From Bacteroidales bacterium (GTDB lineage Bacteria; Bacteroidota; Bacteroidia; Bacteroidales; JAADGE01): a stretch of 21,276 nt of DNA. Position numbers and translations under genes: made by a program. The notes beneath the pieces are model-generated. The model was given only the letters and a program-made list of their open reading frames with translations. It was not told where the DNA came from and did not search any database. Positions 1 through 8,153 of the stretch are shown here, one piece after another. Location: the NCBI GenBank assembly GCA_026987795.1, contig JALSMF010000106.1:1-21276 (forward strand), given 5' to 3'. How positions within the stretch are numbered: position 1 is the first letter of the stretch; the number at the start of each line of letters is the position of its first letter.

Positions 1-1
1 T

Positions 2-1447
2 TTATCAGGACAATTTTCCGGCAATCATATTTTACCCGATTTCTCAAAATTAAAAATAGAGTGGATAACTTCTTATACCGATTCAAAACAAAAAGAACCC
101 GATTTACGTTTTTTTAATTATGACAGGCAAGGAGAATCTTTTCAAATAAGCTATAATGCGTACCCCTCTCCTGCCAGATTTTACAGAGACTTATCGGAAA
201 TAAACTCAGACAGCAGAATAAACCTTACTTATCCTGTCATATTCTTTCAAAATCCTGCAAAAATTAAAACCGGAGGTGCTTTTACATATAAAAACAGAAC
301 TTCTGCTTCAAGAAAATTTGATATTTTATCACAGGGATTATCATTTAACGGAGATATTCAAAAATATTTATCCGATGAAAATACAGGACAAAATGCAGAT
401 GACGCAATTTACGGCATATACGTTTTGAACGATGCATTAACCGATGCCTACAACAGCTATACGGCAGAAGAAGCTGTTTTTGCAGCATACGGAATGATTG
501 ATTTTAACATAAATAAAAAATTCAAAATCATTTCCGGCTTAAGATATGAAAGAGATTATACCTTTATTGAAAATAATGTAGAAAAAACACACTTTAAATA
601 TGTAAGAGCAGAGCAGTTTTTTAACGATTTTTTACCGGTTATCAATCTAAAATACAGTGTTACGAAAAGCTCAAATTTAAGATTTGTTTATGCTAAAACC
701 GTTGCACGACCAACATTCAGAGAAATTGCCCCTTATGCTTATTACGATTTTAAAGAAGGATGGCGTGTTATAGGAAACCCGGAATTACAGAGAACCATAA
801 TTGACAATGCAGACTTTCGGTATGAAATATTCGGCGAACACGGTGATATATTTTCTGTAGGTTTATTCTATAAATATTTTGTAAAACCTATTGAACTTAT
901 TGATGACCCGAGAGCCAACAATCCTGAATTTCATTACGTAAATGCCGACAATTCGAAAATGCTCGGTATTGAAATTGAAATAAAAAAACATTTATCCGAA
1001 ATAAATATGCCGAATTTTTATGCCGGAGGAAACTTTACTTTGTTGAAATCGGAAGTAGAATATGTTGATGATTACGGCAGCGAAAGCAGTACCCTTACCG
1101 TAAACAGACCTATGTACGGGCAAGCCCCTTGGGTTATAAATGCTTTTATAAGCTATGATAATTACGAAAAAGGTTTAAACATAAATTCTGCTTTCAATAT
1201 TGAAGGAGATAAACTTGCCGTAGTTACTAAAGGAGCTACTCCCAACATTTACAAAAAATCATACCCCGATTTGAAATTTAATATATCCAAGTCAATAGGA
1301 AAGCATTTTAAGGCAAAACTCAAAATAAGCAACATTCTTAATGCCGACCATAAAAAAACTTACACCTATGAAAATAAAGAATATATTTTTCAGTCATACA
1401 ATTTAGGCAGGACATATACGCTGTCTGTAACATACAATATAAATTAA
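2..1447 (+). CDS. TonB-dependent outer-membrane receptor, C-terminal part (5' end outside the window)
   Basis: The frame is open from base 2 with no stop, so the gene enters from the left; a TTG at 425 is only an internal leucine codon. About 481 residues of the C-terminal beta-barrel are visible. The chain shows alternating amphipathic strands and the barrel signature seen in large TonB receptors: a VYAKTVARPTFREIAP segment, then a G-NP-L block and a DNADFRYE strand near the middle of the visible part. It ends in a final strand, TYTLSVTYNIN. Such receptors import siderophores, cobalamin, glycans or peptides across the outer membrane with TonB-ExbBD energy. The plug, signal peptide and any carboxypeptidase-like N-terminal domain lie outside, so the substrate cannot be inferred. 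No SusD-like partner follows; the gene ends at a hairpin terminator and is probably the last of its unit. Confidence 0.88.
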   Translation, partial: LSGQFSGNHILPDFSKLKIEWITSYTDSKQKEPDLRFFNYDRQGESFQISYNAYPSPARFYRDLSEINSDSRINLTYPVIFFQNPAKIKTGGAFTYKNRTSASRKFDILSQGLSFNGDIQKYLSDENTGQNADDAIYGIYVLNDALTDAYNSYTAEEAVFAAYGMIDFNINKKFKIISGLRYERDYTFIENNVEKTHFKYVRAEQFFNDFLPVINLKYSVTKSSNLRFVYAKTVARPTFREIAPYAYYDFKEGWRVIGNPELQRTIIDNADFRYEIFGEHGDIFSVGLFYKYFVKPIELIDDPRANNPEFHYVNADNSKMLGIEIEIKKHLSEINMPNFYAGGNFTLLKSEVEYVDDYGSESSTLTVNRPMYGQAPWVINAFISYDNYEKGLNINSAFNIEGDKLAVVTKGATPNIYKKSYPDLKFNISKSIGKHFKAKLKISNILNADHKKTYTYENKEYIFQSYNLGRTYTLSVTYNIN

Positions 1448-1466
1448 AGATTATGTTTTGTTTGTA

Positions 1467-1504
1467 AGTCCGGTTTTTATAATCGGGCTTTTTTATTTTT
1501 TTTA
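1467..1504 (+). terminator. Rho-independent terminator after the TonB receptor gene
   Basis: A 9-bp stem (AGTCCGGTT pairing with AATCGGGCT, two G-T wobbles) with a 5-nt loop spans 1467-1489. It is followed at once by a run of T broken by a single A. It lies 20 bases after the receptor stop codon and is the clearest intrinsic terminator in the window. Confidence 0.8.
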
Positions 1505-1619
1505 TTATGAAATAAAGTCTTTTTTTTGCATAAACTTCAAACATATTGTAAGGTTTTATAACAAAAACTTATCGCAAAATTATGCTTCAAAAAAGGCTGA
1601 ACATTAAAAATAAAGCGAT

Positions 1620-2192
1620 ATGAATTTTAAAATTATTTTAATAACGGTAATAACCGTAATATTTTCTGCTAATGTTTCAGGACAAACAAAGTATGAAAAA
1701 GAATACAGGATAAAAGAGAAAGATGCTCCGGACAAAGCTGTCAGCTTTATAAAAAAATCTTTTACAAAATGCAAGTGGTATTCGGAAGAAAGTTCGGACG
1801 GAAAAACTTTTGAAGCAAAAGGAAAACTGAACGGTTACAAGTTCAGCATTGAATTTGACACAACGGGAAACGTAATAGACGCAGAAAAAACAGTTAAATT
1901 TGAAAATATGAACTCGGAAATAAAGCAAAATATAAATAAGTCTTTATTAAAAATATTTGCTTCGTACAAAATTAAAAAAACCCAAATACAGTGGATAGCA
2001 TGCGACAATACCTTACACGAACTTATTTCTTACGGACACTCAAAGAAACCCTACACACTAAATTATGAATTGGTTTTAAAGGCAAAAAAAGATTCAACTA
2101 CTAAATTTTATGAAGTATTGTCGGATAAAAACGGAAACATTCTGAAAGTTTCGGAAATAATAAGCAGACCGACGGATAATTTAGATTTTTGA
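1620..2192 (+). CDS. Secreted PepSY-like (DUF2874-type) protein
   Basis: This 190-residue protein has a signal peptide (residues about 1-22, ending SANVSGQ), so it is likely periplasmic. The mature part reads as two related alpha/beta units. The first (about 33-85) has a P-x-x-A-V-x-x-F-I-K helix, a W-Y strand, a K-x-F-E-A-K-G-K strand, a core Y-K-F-S-I-E-F-D and a turn T-G-N-V. The second (about 98-180) has the same order, ending F-Y-E-V-L-S-D-K-N-G-N-I. A helix followed by strands with an F/D...G-N-V/I hairpin is the pattern of PepSY-like domains common in Bacteroidota. The family's role is poorly known; inhibitor or ligand-binding functions have been proposed. The next gene follows after 13 bp, suggesting co-expression with the DUF2490-like protein. 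Family assignment is by pattern only. Confidence 0.6.
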   Translation: MNFKIILITVITVIFSANVSGQTKYEKEYRIKEKDAPDKAVSFIKKSFTKCKWYSEESSDGKTFEAKGKLNGYKFSIEFDTTGNVIDAEKTVKFENMNSEIKQNINKSLLKIFASYKIKKTQIQWIACDNTLHELISYGHSKKPYTLNYELVLKAKKDSTTKFYEVLSDKNGNILKVSEIISRPTDNLDF

Positions 2193-2205
2193 TAAAATAA
2201 GAGCA

Positions 2206-2883
2206 GTGAGATTAACCATATTTTTTTTTCTGATAATTACGGCAATAAGCAATATTAACGCACAAAACAAAACTTCGGCAGGAGTCTTGCCGAAAACAGT
2301 AATATCCGTAAAGTTGCCGAAAAACTTAAAATTAGTAAACATCATTGAGCTAAGAGAGGTTTTCTTTGAAAAAACTGACGGCAGTGATGTTGAGTTTAAT
2401 TACAACCATAAACTGACGGATATTTCCGCATTAATTTCTTTAAAAAGAACACCATATAAATCATTTGCATTAGGATACAGAATGCGAGCCGAAGGAAATA
2501 ACCTTTCGCATCAAATTATTCAGCAGTTCTCCGTTGTCCAAAATTTAAATGCTTCAAGAGTCGGACACCGCCTGTCTGCCGACCAAACTTTTAAATCTGA
2601 TATAATATCATATCGTTTCAGATACAGGCTCAGTTTTGAAAAACCTTTAAACGGAAATAAAATTGACCCGAACGAATTTTATATAAAAGCAGGCACCGAA
2701 TATTTAATGAAACTTTCCGATAATATAACAAGTTCCGAAATAAGAGCCGTATCATTGTTAGGTTATGAAATAGAAGACAGCAATAAAATTGAAATCGGTT
2801 TGGATTATCGTATAAGCAACTTTTTAAATAAAATCTCAGATAATGCAATATGGCTGAACATAGGGTGGTATTTTAAGATATAG
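2206..2883 (+). CDS. DUF2490-like outer-membrane beta-barrel protein
   Basis: The start is a GTG at 2206; it is preferred because the signal peptide (hydrophobic residues 4-14, ending ISNINAQ) begins immediately after it and no other start codon would keep it. The mature chain of about 205 residues is made of short alternating strands, such as SFALGYRMRAEG, HRLSADQTFK, ISYRFRYRLSFEK, FYIKAGTEYLM and KIEIGLDYRIS. It ends WLNIGWYFKI with a C-terminal aromatic strand, as expected for a small outer-membrane barrel inserted by the Bam machinery. Length and the Y-R-x-R-Y-R-L/L-D-Y-R motifs resemble the DUF2490 family of Bacteroidota, whose function is unknown. It lies 13 bp after the PepSY-like gene and converges on mutS with only 15 bp between the stops. 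Confidence 0.6.
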   Translation: MRLTIFFFLIITAISNINAQNKTSAGVLPKTVISVKLPKNLKLVNIIELREVFFEKTDGSDVEFNYNHKLTDISALISLKRTPYKSFALGYRMRAEGNNLSHQIIQQFSVVQNLNASRVGHRLSADQTFKSDIISYRFRYRLSFEKPLNGNKIDPNEFYIKAGTEYLMKLSDNITSSEIRAVSLLGYEIEDSNKIEIGLDYRISNFLNKISDNAIWLNIGWYFKI

Positions 2884-2898
2884 CTTCAGAAAATAAAC

Positions 2899-5502
2899 TT
2901 ACAAGTTAAGAAACTTTTTAATTTCATTCAATTTATTTAAAGCCTCTACCGGTGTTAAGTTATTAACATCCAGATTTATTATCTCATCTCTTATTTGTTT
3001 AAGAACAGGGTCATCCAATTGAAACATTGTAAGTTGCAATCCTTCCCGATGTGCTGCTATTTCCCCTGTTTTTTCTATAATATCCTCTTTTCTATGTGTT
3101 TTTTCCAACTCTTTAAGAATATCTTCGGCTCGTTTCAGAATACTCTTGGGTATTCCTGCCAACCTCGCTACGTGAATACCGAAACTGTGTTCACTTCCGC
3201 CTTTTTTCAGTTTTCGCAGAAAAATAATTTTACCGTCGGCTTCTTTAACGGAAACATTGTAATTTTTAATTCGCGAAAAAGATTTCTCCATTTCATTCAG
3301 CTCATGATAATGAGTAGCAAATAATGTTTTTGCTTTTGCCGTCGGATGCTCGTGAATATATTCTATAATAGACCAAGCCAAAGAGATACCGTCATAAGTA
3401 CTTGTTCCTCTGCCGAGTTCGTCAAAAAGAATTAAACTTCTTTCGGACATATTATTCAAAATACCGGCAGCCTCGTTCATTTCAACCATAAAAGTTGATT
3501 CTCCGGAAGAAATGTTATCTGAAGCCCCTACTCTTGTAAATATTTTATCCGTAAAACCTATTTCTGCTTTTTCGGCAGGAACATAAGAGCCGGTTTGAGC
3601 CAATAAAACAATTAATGCCGTTTGTCTAAGCAAGGCTGATTTTCCTGCCATATTAGGTCCGGTAACTACGATTATTTGCTGCTCTTTATCATCAAGAAAA
3701 ATATCATTGGGAATATAACTCTCGTCAATAGGCATCTGTTTTTCTATAACAGGGTGCCTGCCTGCTTTTATTTCAATTTTATTGCCCTCGTTAACTTCAG
3801 GTTTTGAGTAATTACTTTCCCGTGCATTTTCGGCAAAGGTAATCAGAACATCAAGTTTTGCAATCCCTCCGGCTGTCTCCTGAACGGGTGCCAAATAATT
3901 TGACAAATCATTAATTAAATTATTGTAAAGTTCGGTTTCAAGAGCAAGAATTTTTTCTTCAGCACCGAGAATTTTCTCTTCATACTCTTTCAGTTCCTGA
4001 TTTATGTACCTTTCTGAGCTAACAAGAGTTTGTTTCCTTATCCATTCCGAAGGCACCATATTTTTATACTTATTTCTTACCTCAAAATAATATCCGAATA
4101 CATTATTAAACCCGATTTTTAAAGACGCAATGCCTGTTTGATAAGCTAAATTACGCTGCATATTGTCCAAATAATCTTTTCCCGAAAAAGCGATATTTCT
4201 CAACTCATCAAGCTCGGCAGACACTCCTTCTTTTATAACATTTCCTTTGTTTACGGCAGTAGGCGGGTCGTCTTGAATTTCTTTTTCAATTCTGTCCCTG
4301 ACAACAAAACACGGATTAAGTGTTTCTGCAATTTTTTTCAATTTATGCTCACCCGAATTATTGCAAATATTCTTTATTTCTTCAACGGCAAAGAGTGCAT
4401 TTTTAAGCTGACTGACATCTCTCGGAGTTATGCGTTGCGAAGCAATTTTAGAACTCATTCGCTCCATATCTCCTGTTTGTTTTATAAGCTTTTTAATTTT
4501 TTCGGAAATTTCACCGTTATTAATAAAAAACTCTGTCAGATTCAACCTTTCGTTAATCAAATCTACATCTTTAAGAGGAAAAGCTAACCACCGCTTCAGC
4601 AGCCTGGAGCCCGGGGAAGAAACCGTATTGTCAATAATATCAAGTAAAGATTTTGCTTTTTCTCCCGATGCATTAAACAGTTCCAAATTTTGAATTGTGA
4701 ATTTATCTAACCAAACATATTTTTCTTCTTCAATTCTTGATATTTTTGTAATATGCTTTATGTCACGGTGTTCAGTCAAGTCTAAATATTGCAGTATTGC
4801 ACCTGCCGCTGTTATTCCGTATGAAAAATTGTGTATTCCGAAACCTTTCAAAGAGTTTGTCCCGAATTGTTTCAGTAATCTTTCTTCAGAAGTGCTTTCA
4901 GTAAAAGCCCAGTCTTCAAGCTTGTATGAATAATATTTAGTTCCGAAAATTTCTTTGTATTTTTCGTATTTGCTGCGTTCGTAAAGAACTTCTTTAGGAG
5001 AAAAACCTGATAATAACTTATCAATATATCGGTTATTCCCTTGTGCAAGGTAAAATTCGCCGGTAGAAATATCCAAAAACGCAACTCCCGTAATTTGATT
5101 TTCTATATGAACCGCCGCAAGAAAATTATTTTCTTTATGGTTTAGTATATTGTCACTTATTGTAACACCGGGAGTTACTAACTCGGTAACACCTCTTTTT
5201 ACTATTTTTTTTGTTTTTTTAGGGTCTTCCAGCTGCTCACAGATTGCAACCCTTTGCCCCGCTCGCACAAGTTTCGGCAAATATGTATCAAGTGCATGAT
5301 ACGGAAATCCTGCCAACTCCACATAAGATGCAGCACCGTTTGCTCTTTTTGTAAGAGTAATGCCCAAAATTTCGGAAGCTTTTATTGCATCATCAGAAAA
5401 TGTTTCGTAAAAATCACCTACACGAAACAACAGAACTGCATCCGGATGTTTAGATTTAATTCGGTTATATTGTTTCATTAAGGGTGTCTCTACAGGTTTC
5501 AT
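2899..5502 (-). CDS. mutS: DNA mismatch repair protein MutS
   Basis: This full-length MutS (867 aa) binds mismatched or looped DNA as a clamp dimer and recruits MutL. Visible signatures are the mismatch-reading F31-Y-E33 in the N-terminal domain, the connector and lever/clamp helices in the middle, and the C-terminal ABC-type ATPase. The ATPase has Walker A GPNMAGKS at 615-622, Walker B with signature loop DELGRG at 694-699 followed by T-S-T-Y-D-G, and an ATHYHEL switch downstream. The A in Walker A where Escherichia coli has G is typical of Bacteroidota MutS. The start Met1 is supported by the family's N-terminal V-E-T-P-L-M-K-Q-Y, which begins only a few residues in. A good promoter lies just upstream (5528-5559). 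mutL is not nearby, as is usual in this phylum. Confidence 0.97.
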   Translation of the reverse strand: MKPVETPLMKQYNRIKSKHPDAVLLFRVGDFYETFSDDAIKASEILGITLTKRANGAASYVELAGFPYHALDTYLPKLVRAGQRVAICEQLEDPKKTKKIVKRGVTELVTPGVTISDNILNHKENNFLAAVHIENQITGVAFLDISTGEFYLAQGNNRYIDKLLSGFSPKEVLYERSKYEKYKEIFGTKYYSYKLEDWAFTESTSEERLLKQFGTNSLKGFGIHNFSYGITAAGAILQYLDLTEHRDIKHITKISRIEEEKYVWLDKFTIQNLELFNASGEKAKSLLDIIDNTVSSPGSRLLKRWLAFPLKDVDLINERLNLTEFFINNGEISEKIKKLIKQTGDMERMSSKIASQRITPRDVSQLKNALFAVEEIKNICNNSGEHKLKKIAETLNPCFVVRDRIEKEIQDDPPTAVNKGNVIKEGVSAELDELRNIAFSGKDYLDNMQRNLAYQTGIASLKIGFNNVFGYYFEVRNKYKNMVPSEWIRKQTLVSSERYINQELKEYEEKILGAEEKILALETELYNNLINDLSNYLAPVQETAGGIAKLDVLITFAENARESNYSKPEVNEGNKIEIKAGRHPVIEKQMPIDESYIPNDIFLDDKEQQIIVVTGPNMAGKSALLRQTALIVLLAQTGSYVPAEKAEIGFTDKIFTRVGASDNISSGESTFMVEMNEAAGILNNMSERSLILFDELGRGTSTYDGISLAWSIIEYIHEHPTAKAKTLFATHYHELNEMEKSFSRIKNYNVSVKEADGKIIFLRKLKKGGSEHSFGIHVARLAGIPKSILKRAEDILKELEKTHRKEDIIEKTGEIAAHREGLQLTMFQLDDPVLKQIRDEIINLDVNNLTPVEALNKLNEIKKFLNL

Positions 5503-5527
5503 AAAAAAACAACTTTTCAGAAAAACT

Positions 5528-5559
5528 CAAAGGTAAAAGTTTAAACCTTAAACTTCAAA
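5528..5559 (-). promoter_or_regulatory. Predicted Bacteroidota sigma-A type promoter of mutS
   Basis: Read on the minus strand, a perfect -7 element TACCTTTG (5535-5528) lies 20 nt downstream of a -33 TTTG (5559-5556). This fits the TTTG - about 19 nt - TAnnTTTG consensus of Bacteroidota. The predicted transcript start is about 20 nt before the mutS start codon. Two palindromic elements overlap it: GTTTAAAC at 5539-5546 and AAACTT-caa-AAGTTT at 5550-5564. Confidence 0.6.
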
Positions 5560-5560
5560 A

Positions 5561-5608
5561 GTTTTTACAACCGAAGACAGCAATACTTTTTTGTTATTCC
5601 GTAAAAAC
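5561..5608. repeat. 8-bp inverted repeat upstream of the mutS promoter
   Basis: GTTTTTAC at 5561-5568 is the exact reverse complement of GTAAAAAC at 5601-5608, with 32 nt between. It lies directly upstream of the predicted -33 element of mutS, so it could be a protein-binding site. In AT-rich DNA it could also be chance. Confidence 0.35.
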
Positions 5609-5683
5609 GTGTTACAGCCGCAGCGGTTATCAAATATCAGACCTTTGCGAAAAAATAATGTATGTTTAACAACCGTGAAAAAT

Positions 5684-5709
5684 AATTTCATTAATAAAAA
5701 AATGAAATT
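5684..5709. repeat. 9-bp perfect inverted repeat in the leader of the saccharopine dehydrogenase gene
   Basis: AATTTCATT (5684-5692) and AATGAAATT (5701-5709) are exact reverse complements separated by an 8-nt A-rich loop. The repeat ends 33 nt before the start codon at 5743. It could fold in the mRNA leader or bind a dimeric regulator. No clear promoter match was found for this gene, so its position relative to the transcript start is unknown. Confidence 0.4.
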
Positions 5710-5742
5710 TACATTAGCACAAATTTTAAACATTAAAAAATA

Positions 5743-7080
5743 ATGAAAAAAATATTTCTTATAGGAGCAGGGTTATCTGCATCAACTTTAATAAAATACT
5801 TACTTGACAATTCTGAAAAACATAATTGGAAATTGCGTGTCGGCGATGTTTCCGTTGATACTGTAAAAGAAAAATTAAAGGGTCATAAAAACGCCGAAGC
5901 CGTTGAATTTGATATTTTTAACGAAAAACAAAGAAGCGAAGAAATAAAAAATGCAGATATAGTAATATCGATGCTTCCGGCAAGAATGCATCATTTACCT
6001 GCTGAATCCTGCATAAAGTATAAGAAAGATATGGTTACGGCATCTTACGTTTCCGACAGTTTAAAAGAAATGAAAACAGATGTTGAAAAAAGCGGTATTT
6101 TGATTCTGAACGAAATCGGGGTTGACCCCGGCATTGACCATATGTCGGCAATGCAAATAATTGACAGAATAAAAGAAACGGGCGGGGAAATCACGGCATT
6201 TCGTTCATATACCGGAGGTTTGGTAGCCCCTGATTTTGATAATAATCCGTGGAATTATAAGTTTACATGGAACCCGAGAAATGTTGTCGTGGCAGGACAA
6301 GGACCCGCTGCAAAAATTATCAGAAATAAAAAATATAAATATATACCTTACCACCAGCTTTTTAAAAGAACGGAAAGAACTTATGTTGACGGATACGGAG
6401 AATTTGAAGTATACCCTAACAGAGATTCGTTAAAATACAGACATTCTTACGGCTTAGATGATATTCCCACAATGATAAGAGGAACTATGAGGCGTCCGGG
6501 CTTCTGTAAAGCATGGAATGTTTTTGTGCAGCTTGGTGCTACCGATGACACTTACACTTTGGAGGACTCGGGAAACATGACCTACAATGATTTTGTAAAT
6601 ACATTTTTAAAGTATAATCCGAATTTAACAACTGAAGAAAAAATTTCGGAATATTTAAATATTGACGAGGACTCCTCTGTTATGTATAAATTAAGATGGC
6701 TCGGTATTTTTGAAAACAAAAAAATCGGTCTGAAAAATGCAACACCGGCACAGATTCTTCAAAAACTTCTGGAAGAAAAATGGAAATTTGAAGAACGAGA
6801 CAGAGATATGCTGGTTATGCAGCATAAATTTGAGTACGAAATAAACGGTAAAAAGAAAGAAATTTGCTCCTCTATGGTAATTGAAGGTGAAGACCACGTG
6901 CATACCGCAATGTCGTCAACAGTAGGTCTGCCGGTGGGAATCGCCGTAAAAATGATTTTAACGGGAAAAATAAAAGAAAAAGGGATACAAATTCCTATTT
7001 CAAAAAGCATATACGACCCGATATTAGAGGAACTTAAGGAATTCGGAATAAATTTCAAAGAAAAAGAGCGAGAAATTTAA
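5743..7080 (+). CDS. Saccharopine dehydrogenase family protein (Lys9-like)
   Basis: This 445-residue protein begins with a Rossmann nucleotide-binding motif, KKIFLIGAGLSAS (residues 2-14), followed by an acidic-ended strand R-V-G-D. Markers of the saccharopine reductase/dehydrogenase (L-glutamate-forming) family are V-I-S-M-L-P-A-R, then N-E-I-G-V-D-P-G-I-D-H-M, then G-G-L-V-A-P with N-P-W-N-Y-K-F-T-W-x-P. The length matches Lys9-type enzymes of about 440-450 aa. The expected reaction links saccharopine to glutamate and 2-aminoadipate semialdehyde with NAD(P)+, that is, lysine catabolism in most bacteria. No lysine-forming partner, aminotransferase or semialdehyde dehydrogenase lies in the window, so direction and pathway are inferred. 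It is transcribed alone, diverging from mutS, and ends 7 bp from the convergent radical SAM gene. Homospermidine synthase or carboxynorspermidine dehydrogenase are related alternatives but fit less well. Confidence 0.85.
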   Translation: MKKIFLIGAGLSASTLIKYLLDNSEKHNWKLRVGDVSVDTVKEKLKGHKNAEAVEFDIFNEKQRSEEIKNADIVISMLPARMHHLPAESCIKYKKDMVTASYVSDSLKEMKTDVEKSGILILNEIGVDPGIDHMSAMQIIDRIKETGGEITAFRSYTGGLVAPDFDNNPWNYKFTWNPRNVVVAGQGPAAKIIRNKKYKYIPYHQLFKRTERTYVDGYGEFEVYPNRDSLKYRHSYGLDDIPTMIRGTMRRPGFCKAWNVFVQLGATDDTYTLEDSGNMTYNDFVNTFLKYNPNLTTEEKISEYLNIDEDSSVMYKLRWLGIFENKKIGLKNATPAQILQKLLEEKWKFEERDRDMLVMQHKFEYEINGKKKEICSSMVIEGEDHVHTAMSSTVGLPVGIAVKMILTGKIKEKGIQIPISKSIYDPILEELKEFGINFKEKEREI

Positions 7081-7087
7081 TCTTATT

Positions 7088-8095
7088 TTATTGAATTACG
7101 GGAATATCAGCATTACAAAACAGGCATTTTCCGTCTTTTAATCCGGGAAACCTTGTATAACGTAATGTTCGTGCAATTACAACTTTATTGCATACGGGGC
7201 ATATTGTATCATTTCCTTCTTCAGAAATAATATTCCCGAGATAGACAAAGTTGAGATATTCTTTTGCTTTATTATACAACTTAAGTAAAGTTTCTTTAGG
7301 CGTAGGAGGAATTTCCGATTTATAGGAAGGAAAATATCTTGAAAGGTGCAAAACGGTATTTTTTCCTGTTATTTCTGATATTGTTTTGAGCATTTCTTCA
7401 AAATCAAACATATCATCATTAAGTGAAGGAATAATTAAATTTGTTATTTCAAGATGCTTTCCTGATTTTACAATTTGTCGCAAAGTATTCAGCACGGGCT
7501 GTAAAGAGGCTTTAGCCTGCTTCCTGTAAAAAGTATCGGAAAAAGCTTTCAGGTCAATATTAAAAGCATCTGTTAAAGGCAGCAAGTCTTTTAAAGGCTC
7601 CGGATTTATGTATCCGTTTGAAACCATAACGTTTTTCATTCCCTCTTTTCTTATTTTTTCGGCTGTTTTCGCCATAAATTCGAACCAAACAACAGGCTCA
7701 TTATAGGTGTACGCAACACCGATATTTTTCCTTGCTTTCAAAGCATATTTAACTATAGTTTCGGGCTTATATACGGTAACACTTACTCCTTTTCCTTTTT
7801 CGACTTGTGAAATACTGCTGTTTTGACAGAAATTACACTTTAAATTACAGCCGATACTTCCTACAGATAAGATGTTTTTTCCGGGAAAGAAATGATATAA
7901 AGGTTTTTTCTCAACAGGGTCGAGGTGAACTGCCGATAACTGACCGTAATTTAAAGATATTAATTTGCCGTTTTCGTTTTTTCTGACATTGCAAATTCCC
8001 GCTTTACCTTCAACTATAAGGCAATTGTGAGGACACAGCAAACACTTTACTTTCTTGTCGCTTAATTGTGTATAATACAAAGCCTCTTCAGACAT
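7088..8095 (-). CDS. amrS: AmmeMemoRadiSam-type radical SAM enzyme (AmrS, COG1180)
   Basis: This 335-residue radical SAM protein resembles pyruvate formate-lyase activating enzymes. The [4Fe-4S] cluster motif CNLKCNFC places cysteines at 83, 87 and 90. Two further cysteine clusters mark the AmrS subtype: an N-terminal C-L-L-C-P-H-N-C...C set at 18, 21, 25 and 35, and a C-terminal zinc-ribbon-like C-P-V-C...C-L-F-C set at 299, 302, 324 and 327. Other family markers are A-Y-T-Y-N-E-P and S-N-G-Y-I near the middle. Members are thought to act with AmrA and AmrB proteins on an unknown substrate. Neither partner is in this window, and the adjacent genes suggest only co-transcription with coaD, 58 bp upstream. 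A generic PflA-like activase is the alternative, but no glycyl radical enzyme is nearby. Confidence 0.85.
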   Translation of the reverse strand: MSEEALYYTQLSDKKVKCLLCPHNCLIVEGKAGICNVRKNENGKLISLNYGQLSAVHLDPVEKKPLYHFFPGKNILSVGSIGCNLKCNFCQNSSISQVEKGKGVSVTVYKPETIVKYALKARKNIGVAYTYNEPVVWFEFMAKTAEKIRKEGMKNVMVSNGYINPEPLKDLLPLTDAFNIDLKAFSDTFYRKQAKASLQPVLNTLRQIVKSGKHLEITNLIIPSLNDDMFDFEEMLKTISEITGKNTVLHLSRYFPSYKSEIPPTPKETLLKLYNKAKEYLNFVYLGNIISEEGNDTICPVCNKVVIARTLRYTRFPGLKDGKCLFCNADIPVIQ

Positions 8096-8153
8096 ATTTT
8101 TGCAAATTCAGTTTTCACTAAATTTACAATAAAAAATTCAAATCAGGAAAAAA

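Noticed and set aside
425..427. TTG as the start of the TonB receptor gene
   Set aside because: The same frame is open back to base 2 and the upstream translation is normal beta-barrel sequence, so this is an internal codon of a truncated gene.
1528..1585. Inverted repeat GCATAA/TTATGC before the PepSY-like gene
   Set aside because: Only 6 bp with a 46-nt loop in very AT-rich DNA; too weak to call a regulatory site.
2995..5481. Plus-strand open frames opposite mutS
   Set aside because: Cysteine/phenylalanine-rich translations typical of antisense AT-rich coding sequence, with no promoter or ribosome-binding site; mutS on the other strand is certain.
5548..5733. Minus-strand 61-residue frame in the mutS/saccharopine dehydrogenase gap
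   Set aside because: It covers the inverted repeats and runs to just before the mutS promoter; the translation shows no family resemblance and there is no ribosome-binding site.
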